A stretch of 64,000 bases of DNA, from the NCBI GenBank assembly GCA_902168105.1, contig CABHOY010000032.1, forward strand, positions 1 to 64,000. Reading direction: 5' to 3'. The notes under the pieces are model-generated. The model saw only the letters and a list, made by a program, of their open reading frames with translations. It did no database searches and was not told where the DNA came from. The DNA is from an uncultured Flavihumibacter sp. (GTDB taxonomy: Bacteria > Bacteroidota > Bacteroidia > Chitinophagales > Chitinophagaceae). The position numbers were made by a program, and so were the translations under genes. Of this stretch, positions 54,345 to 62,304 are shown in pieces (position 1 is the stretch's first letter; each line of letters starts with the position of its first letter).

Positions 54345-54986
54345 TTATAACGATACCAATTCTCTCCGGATTGCTTCAAGGACCATTCCTACTCTGCTTT
54401 GTACATTCAGTTTCTCGAACAAGGATTCGCGGTACCCGTCCACTGTTCGTTCAGCCACCTTCATTTCAGCCGCTATTTTTTTATAGGTATGATCGCTGCA
54501 GGCTAACTGGAGGAATATTTTCTCCTTGTCCGTGAGTTGCAGGCTTTTTGCCAGATGCTCATGCGTGAGCAAACGGCGATAATTAATATTGAGGGAGTCG
54601 CCATTATAGATACCTTTCGCATATACCTGCTGTAATGCCTTTTCCAGCTCTTCCGGATGGATATCTTTCTGGAGGTAGGCATTGCAGCCTGCTTTGATCA
54701 TCCTGATGATGGTCGTATCGTCATCCTTCATGGAAAGGGCGATCATCTTAATGAGCGGGTATTTTTTATTTATCTCTGACACCGTATCGATCCCACCCAT
54801 AACAGGCATATTTACGTCGATCAGGATTATTTCCGGCAAGACAGGGGCCACCGCCAGCTTATTCAGTAGTTCCTGCCCGTTCAATGCTTCCAGTGTTACT
54901 TCGAAATCGCTGAAAGTATTGATTAAAACGCTTAGCGATTTCAGGAAAAGCTGATGATCATCTGTTATACCTACTGCAATTTTCAT
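54345..54986 (-). CDS. NarL/FixJ-type response regulator
   Basis: A 213-residue regulator: receiver with Asp9/Asp10, Asp57 in LIDVNMP, and a C-terminal LuxR-type helix-turn-helix (~150-213; YKKIAAEMKVAERTVDGYRE). I start it at ATG 54986, 12 bases after the kinase-like gene stop; the upstream TTG at 54998 is unlikely. It may serve the nearby degenerate kinase or the large sensor kinase at 59214, whose C-terminus is of the matching HisKA_3 type. Confidence 0.9.
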   Translation of the reverse strand: MKIAVGITDDHQLFLKSLSVLINTFSDFEVTLEALNGQELLNKLAVAPVLPEIILIDVNMPVMGGIDTVSEINKKYPLIKMIALSMKDDDTTIIRMIKAGCNAYLQKDIHPEELEKALQQVYAKGIYNGDSLNINYRRLLTHEHLAKSLQLTDKEKIFLQLACSDHTYKKIAAEMKVAERTVDGYRESLFEKLNVQSRVGMVLEAIRRELVSL

Positions 54987-54998
54987 CGTATTGTACAA

Positions 54999-55568
54999 TT
55001 AAAAGGGTAAAAGGATGTGAACACCATTGCCGCAATGATATGTCCCCTGTAACAGGCGTACACGCTTTAATATTTTCTCTGGTAGGGGTAAGGGGAGAGC
55101 AGCATCAGTGATCACTACTTTCACTGTTTCGGCGGCGATCCTGATGCTGATTCCCCATGTCATATAATTACGTATTAAGTCAATCAAAAAGCAGAATAAC
55201 ATTACTTGTTTCTCCGCTGGTAACGATAATTCATTTCTGACGCTTATCAGTTCTACCGGCACCGTACCTGATGCATTTATATCATTCACTTCCCGTTGCA
55301 GGTACTCGAGAGAATTAAACCTGAATATATCCTGCATTGGTTGGGATAATGTCCGTATCTCATATATTGCAGCACATAGGGACAACTGTGCGGTATTTAA
55401 CGTCTCCGATGCCAGGGATATATCATTTATGGTCGCTCCTAATAACATATTTACACTACCCAGGAGTTGAGCGACATTGTCATGCAGGGCAACTCCCAGC
55501 CGGGTATACAAGTACTGCTGTAGTTCTATCTGGGCCTGTAAAAGTTCGATTTTCAGTTCTTCATCCAT
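54999..55568 (-). CDS. Degenerate HisKA_3-type histidine kinase
   Basis: A 189-residue cytoplasmic protein with a HisKA_3-like dimerisation helix and LHDNVAQLLG (His29). The ATP-binding part is very short: an N-box-like LIRNY is present but the D-box/G-box (DxGxG) is missing (TDAALPLPLP instead). No membrane helices. It could be a phosphotransfer or dimerisation partner rather than an active kinase. It is encoded just upstream of, and with, the NarL-type regulator. Confidence 0.75.
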   Translation of the reverse strand: MDEELKIELLQAQIELQQYLYTRLGVALHDNVAQLLGSVNMLLGATINDISLASETLNTAQLSLCAAIYEIRTLSQPMQDIFRFNSLEYLQREVNDINASGTVPVELISVRNELSLPAEKQVMLFCFLIDLIRNYMTWGISIRIAAETVKVVITDAALPLPLPEKILKRVRLLQGTYHCGNGVHILLPF

Positions 55569-55678
55569 AAAGTTACTTTAATTAAGTTGACTGGAAAATC
55601 ATCACAGGCAGGAAAATAAACAATGGGATCAGTCAATAAGGTCATTGTATTAGATAATAGATCAATGTAATGAGAGGG

Positions 55679-57121
55679 CTATTTATGCCCTGAACCTCCC
55701 AGGTTGTAGGAAACTGCAAAGAATCCTCCTATGCGCAGCGACTTTTCCGTTAAATCGCTTTCATCAAGATCGCTGAACCGCTGATAGTTTTTCCAATCAC
55801 GGTACTTGTTCTTAAGAACATCCGCATATCCGACACTGGCGCCGATACTGAGTACCAGCCGTCTGCTCAACTCATTTGAAGACGGGAATCCCAAACTGGT
55901 GCCAATGAACAGTCTTGAGTTGGCAAGTGTGGAGAAATCAGGTGCAAGGCCTGTTGTGAGCATCCATTGAAGGTTACATGGAGTAGTCTTGTACCAATGC
56001 ACAAATACAACAGGATTGAACTGGATCAGTTTGTTTTTATTGCTTTTGTACAACGTCACATGGGCGGTATCTTCCCCGGTCTTGGCATCTGTAGGATTTT
56101 TCCGCAGTGAGAATTCGCTGCCATTACCACCGATATTTGCAGCAAGGCCGACACTAAAGTCTACCCGTGCGCCTCCATGGGTCCTGATAGAGTGGGGCGC
56201 AATGGCAAATGCGACTTTGCCGGTATTGTCCTTTAGTTCATCGCTGATTTCCGCAAAGTCGCCCTTGACAGTACCGATATTTTTAGGGAGCAAATTGTAA
56301 TTGGCAGTTATGACCTGGTGAAGGTTATATTGGATAATGCTGATATTCTTCAGAAGTATATTGGCATTAGCCCCTGTATAAACATTATTAAGTGCAGCAG
56401 TCTTTTTCTCAACAGAATCAATTAACGGTTGAAGGAGCTTATCATTTAGTTCTTTCAACTTCATTAATGCAGCTGAAATGTTCTCCAGGCCCTTGTATAT
56501 GTTTGCCTGATAAAGCTTGAATTTTTCCGGTATGTTATCTTTTGTTATGTCATATGCAGCAACTGGCTTAAGAACAGCGGCTTCCATAATTTCACTTGAA
56601 TAGTTACCAGGATCATTCTTAGCTATTTTTATCAGCGTATCAATTGTCATGATTGCGTTGATAGCCAGGATGCTTTGCTGTATCTTATAAAGATCCTGTC
56701 GCATCGACTTGAGCAATTGATCTTTTGAAAGAAGCATAGGAGTTACATCTGCACGTTTCGTACGCGGATGTTCGGCCATGAAGGTGGCTATCACTTCAAG
56801 ATCTCCGGCGTTCGCTGCATCTTCACCAGCCTTTTCCGCAGGCCCGGAAAGTCCGTTTAATACCGATTGAACGATATCCATCCCATCCTGGAAGTTATGA
56901 TTGATGTCTGAAAACGTCGCATTCGACTTAAAAAGGAAAGGATTGATAGCGGTATACGACAGTGCAATAGTGCTGCCTTCTTTTATCAAACGTGGGAAAT
57001 CCTTTTCGAATTCTCCCTTATGCATATTGTATGTGATCAGGATCGTACCACTGTCTTTTGTCTGTGCCATGCACAGCTGGTGGCAGATCAACGAAAGTGA
57101 AAGGAGGATAAGTGGTTTCAT
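55679..57121 (-). CDS. Exported protein, unknown
   Basis: A 480-residue protein with a signal peptide (1-19, LCMAQ). The middle (~90-270) is largely helical, the C-terminal third (~310-480) has glycine-rich beta strands (GARVDFSVGLAANIGG; RLVLSIGASVGY; LRIGGFFAVSYNL) suggestive of an outer-membrane barrel or surface domain. No family recognised. It is transcribed toward the kinase-regulator pair, 110 bases away. Confidence 0.65.
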   Translation of the reverse strand: MKPLILLSLSLICHQLCMAQTKDSGTILITYNMHKGEFEKDFPRLIKEGSTIALSYTAINPFLFKSNATFSDINHNFQDGMDIVQSVLNGLSGPAEKAGEDAANAGDLEVIATFMAEHPRTKRADVTPMLLSKDQLLKSMRQDLYKIQQSILAINAIMTIDTLIKIAKNDPGNYSSEIMEAAVLKPVAAYDITKDNIPEKFKLYQANIYKGLENISAALMKLKELNDKLLQPLIDSVEKKTAALNNVYTGANANILLKNISIIQYNLHQVITANYNLLPKNIGTVKGDFAEISDELKDNTGKVAFAIAPHSIRTHGGARVDFSVGLAANIGGNGSEFSLRKNPTDAKTGEDTAHVTLYKSNKNKLIQFNPVVFVHWYKTTPCNLQWMLTTGLAPDFSTLANSRLFIGTSLGFPSSNELSRRLVLSIGASVGYADVLKNKYRDWKNYQRFSDLDESDLTEKSLRIGGFFAVSYNLGGSGHK

Positions 57122-57277
57122 GTTTTTGATTTTGAGATTAACCAGATCATTGTTCGGGGCTTAAATTTTACATGTGTTATACAAACTTAGTTCTAGAGGC
57201 AGGAGCCGGCAATGGGAAAAATAATTCCCCACACCGTATTTTTCCCGTAGGAAATAAAAAATACAAACTAGTTGGTA

Positions 57278-57308
57278 TTGTCCTGGTCTTACCTTGCGTT
57301 TATCTTTC
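57278..57308 (+). promoter_or_regulatory. Candidate promoter for the Thr-rich protein gene
   Basis: TTG (57278-57280), 20 bases, then TATCTTTC (57301-57308), seven of eight to TAnnTTTG, about 125 bases before the ATG at 57434. No other gene lies in this gap. Confidence 0.35.
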
Positions 57309-57329
57309 CATTCCGAAGAATGCAGGTCA

Positions 57330-57345
57330 ACAGGAACGTTCCTGT
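57330..57345. promoter_or_regulatory. 16-bp perfect palindrome in the leader
   Basis: ACAGGAACGTTCCTGT is a perfect palindrome just downstream of the candidate promoter at 57278-57308. It is a plausible operator for a dimeric regulator, or chance. Confidence 0.4.
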
Positions 57346-57433
57346 CATTTTACCATTTTTCCTCTTTACCGCGTACACCTCTCAGAAAGTATCATCACAG
57401 CCAATATATTTTTTAACCTTAAATTTTAATAAG

Positions 57434-57973
57434 ATGTTAGAAACAACAACTACTACAGCTACAACTGGAGCTACAACTGTGTCAATAGCCACAGCTACGG
57501 AATTAGAAGCCACTATTGCGCTTTCTTCCAGGTTGGAAAATCCTGAAACCACCTTTACGATCACGCTAAGTGAAGCAGAAGAGGATACGACGACAGAAAA
57601 TGCTGCTGAAAAGCCTGTTACCGTAGCAGGTGCTTCCATTCTAAAAGAGGACGGCAAAACAAAAGTTCCGGGCGGACCTTCTGCTCTGGATCTGGAGGTA
57701 GTGAGGGCATGTATATTCGAATTAACGACTGAACCGAGGGTAACCAGTGTAACCCGGGAGGAAATTAACGGGCAGGTAAAAGTAACTGTCAATGCTGTGA
57801 TCGTTGCCAAAGCATATGAAGACAGGGAATACGACTTCTTTGAAAGAACCAGGTTCCGCATGATAGAGTTCCCTCAAAGTCCTATGGATATCGGATCCGG
57901 TTCAAGCATAACGATGAATGCCAAACCTAAGGACAATAATGATATAGAGATAGAAATTGCCTTTTTTATTTAG
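57434..57973 (+). CDS. Threonine-rich unknown protein
   Basis: A 179-residue soluble protein with a Thr/Ala-rich N-terminus (TTTTTATTGATT) and a beta-rich C-terminal half (~85-179). No signal peptide, no family. The ATG at 57434 is preferred over upstream in-frame ATGs because those run through the promoter and palindrome. Its end overlaps the convergent C11-like gene by four bases. Confidence 0.65.
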   Translation: MLETTTTTATTGATTVSIATATELEATIALSSRLENPETTFTITLSEAEEDTTTENAAEKPVTVAGASILKEDGKTKVPGGPSALDLEVVRACIFELTTEPRVTSVTREEINGQVKVTVNAVIVAKAYEDREYDFFERTRFRMIEFPQSPMDIGSGSSITMNAKPKDNNDIEIEIAFFI

Positions 57974-59184
57974 TTGGGAAATATGGTTTGTATTTTCAGA
58001 CCATCCGCATATTCGACATATTTATCAACGAATGTGGCCCATTCTCTGCAAGCGACTGCAATCCCGGAAATTGATCCGGGATTGTATCTTACAAATCCGT
58101 TATAGAAATGATTATCCGCTGTATTTGGAATGGAAACCGAAAGACCGAGTGCTATTTTCGGTTCAAGTTTGTTTAGCTCGTGCCCTGTAAACTTTGCAAT
58201 GAACATATTTTCATGCAAGGAGCGTAGCTGTGCGATTGTTTGAGCTTCCCAGTTATTGCCGAGCGCTTTTGCTATACCATATATGAGAACAAAAAGGTCC
58301 ATTAGCTTGCCCGCTCCGTTAAGGTAATTATCACTCTTGATCGCTGAATAAATAACATCCGGTCTTTCATCCATTTCCTTGCTTAACCGTTCGCCCAGTT
58401 TGTTCATGATGCTAACCAGCTCGTCATATGATGATAGCTTTGTTGCAAAGAATGCCGCACATGCTAACCTGTCTTTCAGTTCCTTTGAAAGCGGGCGTGT
58501 TGGTATGACCAGCGTTGCAAGCTCCTTAGAAGACATGCCGGGAGTGGCGTATAATTCACCAAAGATCTTCCTGTAATTATATCCGAAGAAGGTGATGCCG
58601 TATTGTGCAGCTACGAGATACTCAACGTTTGCCTGATGGAGTAATAAGCCGGTATCAAAGTACTGCATGAAGCAATCCACCATAACAATCAGTTTCAGTT
58701 TACCGGAGAATGTATGTAGAATGGCTTCCTTCAGTTCCACCATGTCAAGCATCTTATGGCTTTCAGTCTGCATCGTGCCGGATACAAACACACTAATGGC
58801 CGCTCCATGTCCCCAGGTGAACAGCATATAGTTTTCTGCTTTTTGTTCACCAGCTTGAATAGATTGAAAAAAATTCCTCACATCTTCTGAACTGGTAATA
58901 TCGAAGGCATCGTCTTTATGCAGCAATCGAAGTTTGCTGCCTCCTCCTGCATTCCTGACAACCTGGTAGAATAACGTTGTTTGTTCCTGTGAGTTGACAG
59001 GTCCCTGATAAAGCGGATCTACCTTCTTAATAGCAGCTATCGGTATTTGAAGACAAATGCTAATGCAAATTTCATCGGGAATAGTGAGGCTTAATATATC
59101 ATCAAACATTGCCTTTGCAGCTGTGGTGGTGTTACCGGGACAGTCCATGAGGTATATCACTGTCCACTTGTGCATTCCTGCCAT
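57970..59184 (-). CDS. Clostripain-like (peptidase C11) caspase-fold protein
   Basis: A 404-residue protein without signal peptide. It has the C11 catalytic signs: His126 in FTWGHGAA and Cys171 in MVDCFMQ, followed by AAQYGITFFGYNY, which parallels the clostripain region after the nucleophile. The rest is helical. Clostripain-like peptidases are caspase relatives cleaving after Arg; a cytoplasmic version is compatible with regulated proteolysis or suicide. The flanking Thr-rich protein (convergent) and sensor kinase (divergent, 29 bases) are the only neighbours. Activity is unproven. Confidence 0.75.
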   Translation of the reverse strand: MAGMHKWTVIYLMDCPGNTTTAAKAMFDDILSLTIPDEICISICLQIPIAAIKKVDPLYQGPVNSQEQTTLFYQVVRNAGGGSKLRLLHKDDAFDITSSEDVRNFFQSIQAGEQKAENYMLFTWGHGAAISVFVSGTMQTESHKMLDMVELKEAILHTFSGKLKLIVMVDCFMQYFDTGLLLHQANVEYLVAAQYGITFFGYNYRKIFGELYATPGMSSKELATLVIPTRPLSKELKDRLACAAFFATKLSSYDELVSIMNKLGERLSKEMDERPDVIYSAIKSDNYLNGAGKLMDLFVLIYGIAKALGNNWEAQTIAQLRSLHENMFIAKFTGHELNKLEPKIALGLSVSIPNTADNHFYNGFVRYNPGSISGIAVACREWATFVDKYVEYADGLKIQTIFPN

Positions 59185-59198
59185 TTTGAGTATCTTTA
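59168..59198 (+). promoter_or_regulatory. Candidate promoter for the propeller sensor kinase
   Basis: TTG (59168-59170), 20 bases, TATCTTTA (59191-59198), seven of eight to TAnnTTTG. The start codon at 59214 is only ~15 bases beyond, so the leader would be very short. Confidence 0.3.
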
Positions 59199-59213
59199 AA
59201 GAGATTTTATAAA

Positions 59214-62200
59214 ATGCGCAAAATCTGTATTCTTCTCGCCTTATTTTTGTTTGCTCCGGGGTACCTGAATAATTGTTTGGGGCAACTACAGGAATTTTAT
59301 CACTTCCGTAAATATAGTCAAACAGATGGTTTGAGTAGTTACAATATTACGAAAATTTTGCAGGACCAATATAAATTTATTTGGGTCAGTACCCAGGATG
59401 GTCTGAACTGTTTTGACGGGAAAAGATTCCTTGTTTTTAATCAGCAATCAGACCCTGCTCACCGCCTGAAAGGTAATACCATTATGGATATGGCGGAAGA
59501 CCGTCAACGACAGTTGATATGGCTTATTACATCTAACGGAGGGCTGCAATCGGTAACAACAGGTACACAGACAGTGATGCCATTAGAAGAGAAAGACAGG
59601 GCCGCATTATCTTTTAATGATAAATGGTTACATAGTGTTGCGGTATGTGGCAACGTGTTGTGGATCGGCGCTTACGAAGGATTATTCGCATATGACCTCT
59701 CGCAGCATTCATTCATTAAGCTGCCCGATCTGCCGGATAAATTTCCATCGTTATCTGACATAAAAATAGGTAAACTATTGACAGATGATCAGGGGCGGAT
59801 ATGGGCCTGCTGCGATGAAGCAGGCGTACTGCTACTGGATGGAAAAACAGGCAGGATATTAAGTCAGTTACCTGCTGAAGACATGAACACCGCCGGTTCC
59901 CGCAAATCGATCTTATTCTGGAATATAACCGAAGCACTGCAAAACGAGGCGTTTGTTTGTACGAACTGGGGCCTGCGGCAAATCAGTGCGGTAAATAATA
60001 AGCTGTCGCTAAAACAACGGAATGCTACAAATGTGATCAACTCAAAAGAAGTATTTAGCTGCGCATTGGATACTACAGGGAATCTCTGGATATCAGATGC
60101 TCATCATCTTTATAAGGAAGAACGGCAAACAGGAAGACTGACAAAAATAAGTGAAAGGAACAATGAAAGCGACGCATGGCAAACTGCTATCTATTCTTTG
60201 TTCTTTGATGATAATAACCGCTTGTGGATGGGGTCAGAGGAAGGATTGTCCTATTGCTCACTGCGAAAACAACCCTTTGAAAAGTTTTACCGTTCCGCCG
60301 GATCTACGACTAAGATCCAACATGCCTTTTCTATCTATCCGTTAAACGATTCTATTGTTTATTGTGGCGCTGCCAATGGATTATACGAGGTTAATACAAA
60401 CACTGACCTTATCCGGCAACTGCACACCGGGGCTTCATGTTACCTCATTGCAGCTGTTACTCCCGATAACATACTGGTATCAAATAGTGAAGGATTGTTT
60501 ATTATCGCTCAAGGAAAACTATTGCGTGCAAAACAGTTATACCCTGAGTTAGCAGGAATAGAGAATGATCTTTTCTGCGCAATGACCAGGTATAATAACG
60601 ACATCATTCTTTTAGGAAGTCAGTTGCGAAAGGGTTTGTATGTATGGGATCAGCGAAGCGGAAAAATAACAAGGCATAACAGTGAAAACGGATTACTACT
60701 GGACCAGGAAAATATCAGCTCTTTTTATAAAGATAAAGAGGGGAGGGTGTGGGTACTATCGACGAATTCACTTTCTCAGTTCGATCCCTTAACGAGTAAG
60801 TCGTCCCGTCATCTAATAACCGGCGCTGCATCTTCGCAAACATCCGACATCTTGCTGGATATGTGCGAAACACATGATAGTTACTGGTTCGCAGTTTACG
60901 GTAAAGGACTGGTAGAAACCGATAAGCAGTTGCATTTAAAACGTGTCGTGTCCAAAACTTCCGGTCTGTGTAACAATGGGGTATACAAGGTTTTTGCAGT
61001 TGGTGATAGTGTTATCCTGGTTACATCGAACGACGGGCTGGCGGTTGTCAATGTACATAACAACAAGATCAGGAACTACTATGAACAGGACGGCTTGCAA
61101 TCAAACTCTTTCGAACAGTTCTGCGGATATAGCAGGAATGCCGATACCATTTATGCAGGCGGTGTGAACGGCTTCTCCGTTATCTATCCACGGAATTTCT
61201 TTATGAATACGACACCGCCGGAATTGTATATTAACCGGATAAAAATGGATGCTACATCCGGTAGCAGAGATACCACCAATCTGCAGATGACAGCATTAGA
61301 AATCCCTTCAGACGTTTATCAAACCACGATCTTCTTCTCAGGCATGAACTTTAATAGTCCTGAGAGAGTAAGGTATGCATACAGGATCCTTGAAGTGAAC
61401 GATAAATGGACGGACATCGGTAGTCAGAATTATATCCCCTTGATGGACCTTCACCCCGGTGAATATACCGTACAGATAAAAGCAGGCAACGAAGATGATA
61501 TCTGGACCGATCACTTTATTGAGCTCAGTCTTGAGTACATGCCTAAATGGTACCAGACAATCTGGTTTAAGGGCCTCGTTGTTTGTTTAGTGCTTGGATT
61601 ATTATTTGCATTCTACCGGTATAGGATCGCCCAGCTGGAAAGGCAACATGCCATTCGCCGTGAGATCGCCAATGATCTTCACGACGATCTGGGTAGTACG
61701 CTGAATACGGTAAAGGTGCTTACGCACCTCGCCAGGAACGGGGCGGAACGTGAAGAGTATCTGAATAAGATAGAGGAATCCCTGGCCAGTGCTTCAACTG
61801 GATTGAGGGATATGCTCTGGGTGCTGGATGATAGTGGAGATACGTTGCAGGACCTCATGACACGTATCTGTAATGCTGTATTGCCCGTTATTAATGCGAA
61901 GGGTATTCACCTCGATTGTAAAGTAGAAGAGGATCTTAAAGACCGTATTATCTCAAAAGCTGAAAAGCGGAACTTGTTACTGATTGCGAGGGAAGCGGTT
62001 AACAATAGTATCAAATATGCTACATGCAGAAATATCAGTATTACTATATCAGCGCATCCAAAATTGTCTTTGGATATTTCTGACGATGGTATAGGTTTCG
62101 ATACAAAGTTGATGTCTGTTACAGAAGGGAACGGGTTAAAGAACATGCGGTATCGTGCGGCGTATATTAATTATTCGGTAGATATCGATACCGCTCCTGA

Positions 62201-62234
62201 TCGGGGCGTACATGTTGTGGTAAGTAGAAAGTAG
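59214..62234 (+). CDS. Two-component propeller sensor histidine kinase
   Basis: A 1006-residue membrane kinase. Signal peptide/anchor 1-23, then a periplasmic two-domain seven-bladed regulator propeller with repeats such as FIWVSTQDGLNCFDGKRF and RLWMGSEEGLSY, a Y_Y_Y domain (~680-765), one membrane helix (~780-797), HisKA_3 with DLHDDLG (His823), and HATPase_c with DDGIGF (Asp957) and GNGLKNM. Unlike hybrid two-component systems it lacks a receiver or AraC domain, so it signals through a separate regulator. Such sensors usually detect oligosaccharides; the adjacent SusD locus is a candidate target, unproven. Confidence 0.92.
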   Translation: MRKICILLALFLFAPGYLNNCLGQLQEFYHFRKYSQTDGLSSYNITKILQDQYKFIWVSTQDGLNCFDGKRFLVFNQQSDPAHRLKGNTIMDMAEDRQRQLIWLITSNGGLQSVTTGTQTVMPLEEKDRAALSFNDKWLHSVAVCGNVLWIGAYEGLFAYDLSQHSFIKLPDLPDKFPSLSDIKIGKLLTDDQGRIWACCDEAGVLLLDGKTGRILSQLPAEDMNTAGSRKSILFWNITEALQNEAFVCTNWGLRQISAVNNKLSLKQRNATNVINSKEVFSCALDTTGNLWISDAHHLYKEERQTGRLTKISERNNESDAWQTAIYSLFFDDNNRLWMGSEEGLSYCSLRKQPFEKFYRSAGSTTKIQHAFSIYPLNDSIVYCGAANGLYEVNTNTDLIRQLHTGASCYLIAAVTPDNILVSNSEGLFIIAQGKLLRAKQLYPELAGIENDLFCAMTRYNNDIILLGSQLRKGLYVWDQRSGKITRHNSENGLLLDQENISSFYKDKEGRVWVLSTNSLSQFDPLTSKSSRHLITGAASSQTSDILLDMCETHDSYWFAVYGKGLVETDKQLHLKRVVSKTSGLCNNGVYKVFAVGDSVILVTSNDGLAVVNVHNNKIRNYYEQDGLQSNSFEQFCGYSRNADTIYAGGVNGFSVIYPRNFFMNTTPPELYINRIKMDATSGSRDTTNLQMTALEIPSDVYQTTIFFSGMNFNSPERVRYAYRILEVNDKWTDIGSQNYIPLMDLHPGEYTVQIKAGNEDDIWTDHFIELSLEYMPKWYQTIWFKGLVVCLVLGLLFAFYRYRIAQLERQHAIRREIANDLHDDLGSTLNTVKVLTHLARNGAEREEYLNKIEESLASASTGLRDMLWVLDDSGDTLQDLMTRICNAVLPVINAKGIHLDCKVEEDLKDRIISKAEKRNLLLIAREAVNNSIKYATCRNISITISAHPKLSLDISDDGIGFDTKLMSVTEGNGLKNMRYRAAYINYSVDIDTAPDRGVHVVVSRK

Positions 62235-62257
62235 CTTTTGCTATATTATATTTATAA

Positions 62258-62298
62258 ACCTGCGGCCCCACACCGTCATTGGTATTGGAGCCGCAGGT
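62258..62298. terminator. Hairpin between the convergent sensor and SusD genes
   Basis: ACCTGCGGC (62258-62266) and GCCGCAGGT (62290-62298) form a perfect 9-bp stem with a long loop. The T-run is poor, but it lies between two convergent stop codons. Confidence 0.5.
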
Positions 62299-62304
62299 AA
62301 TTTA

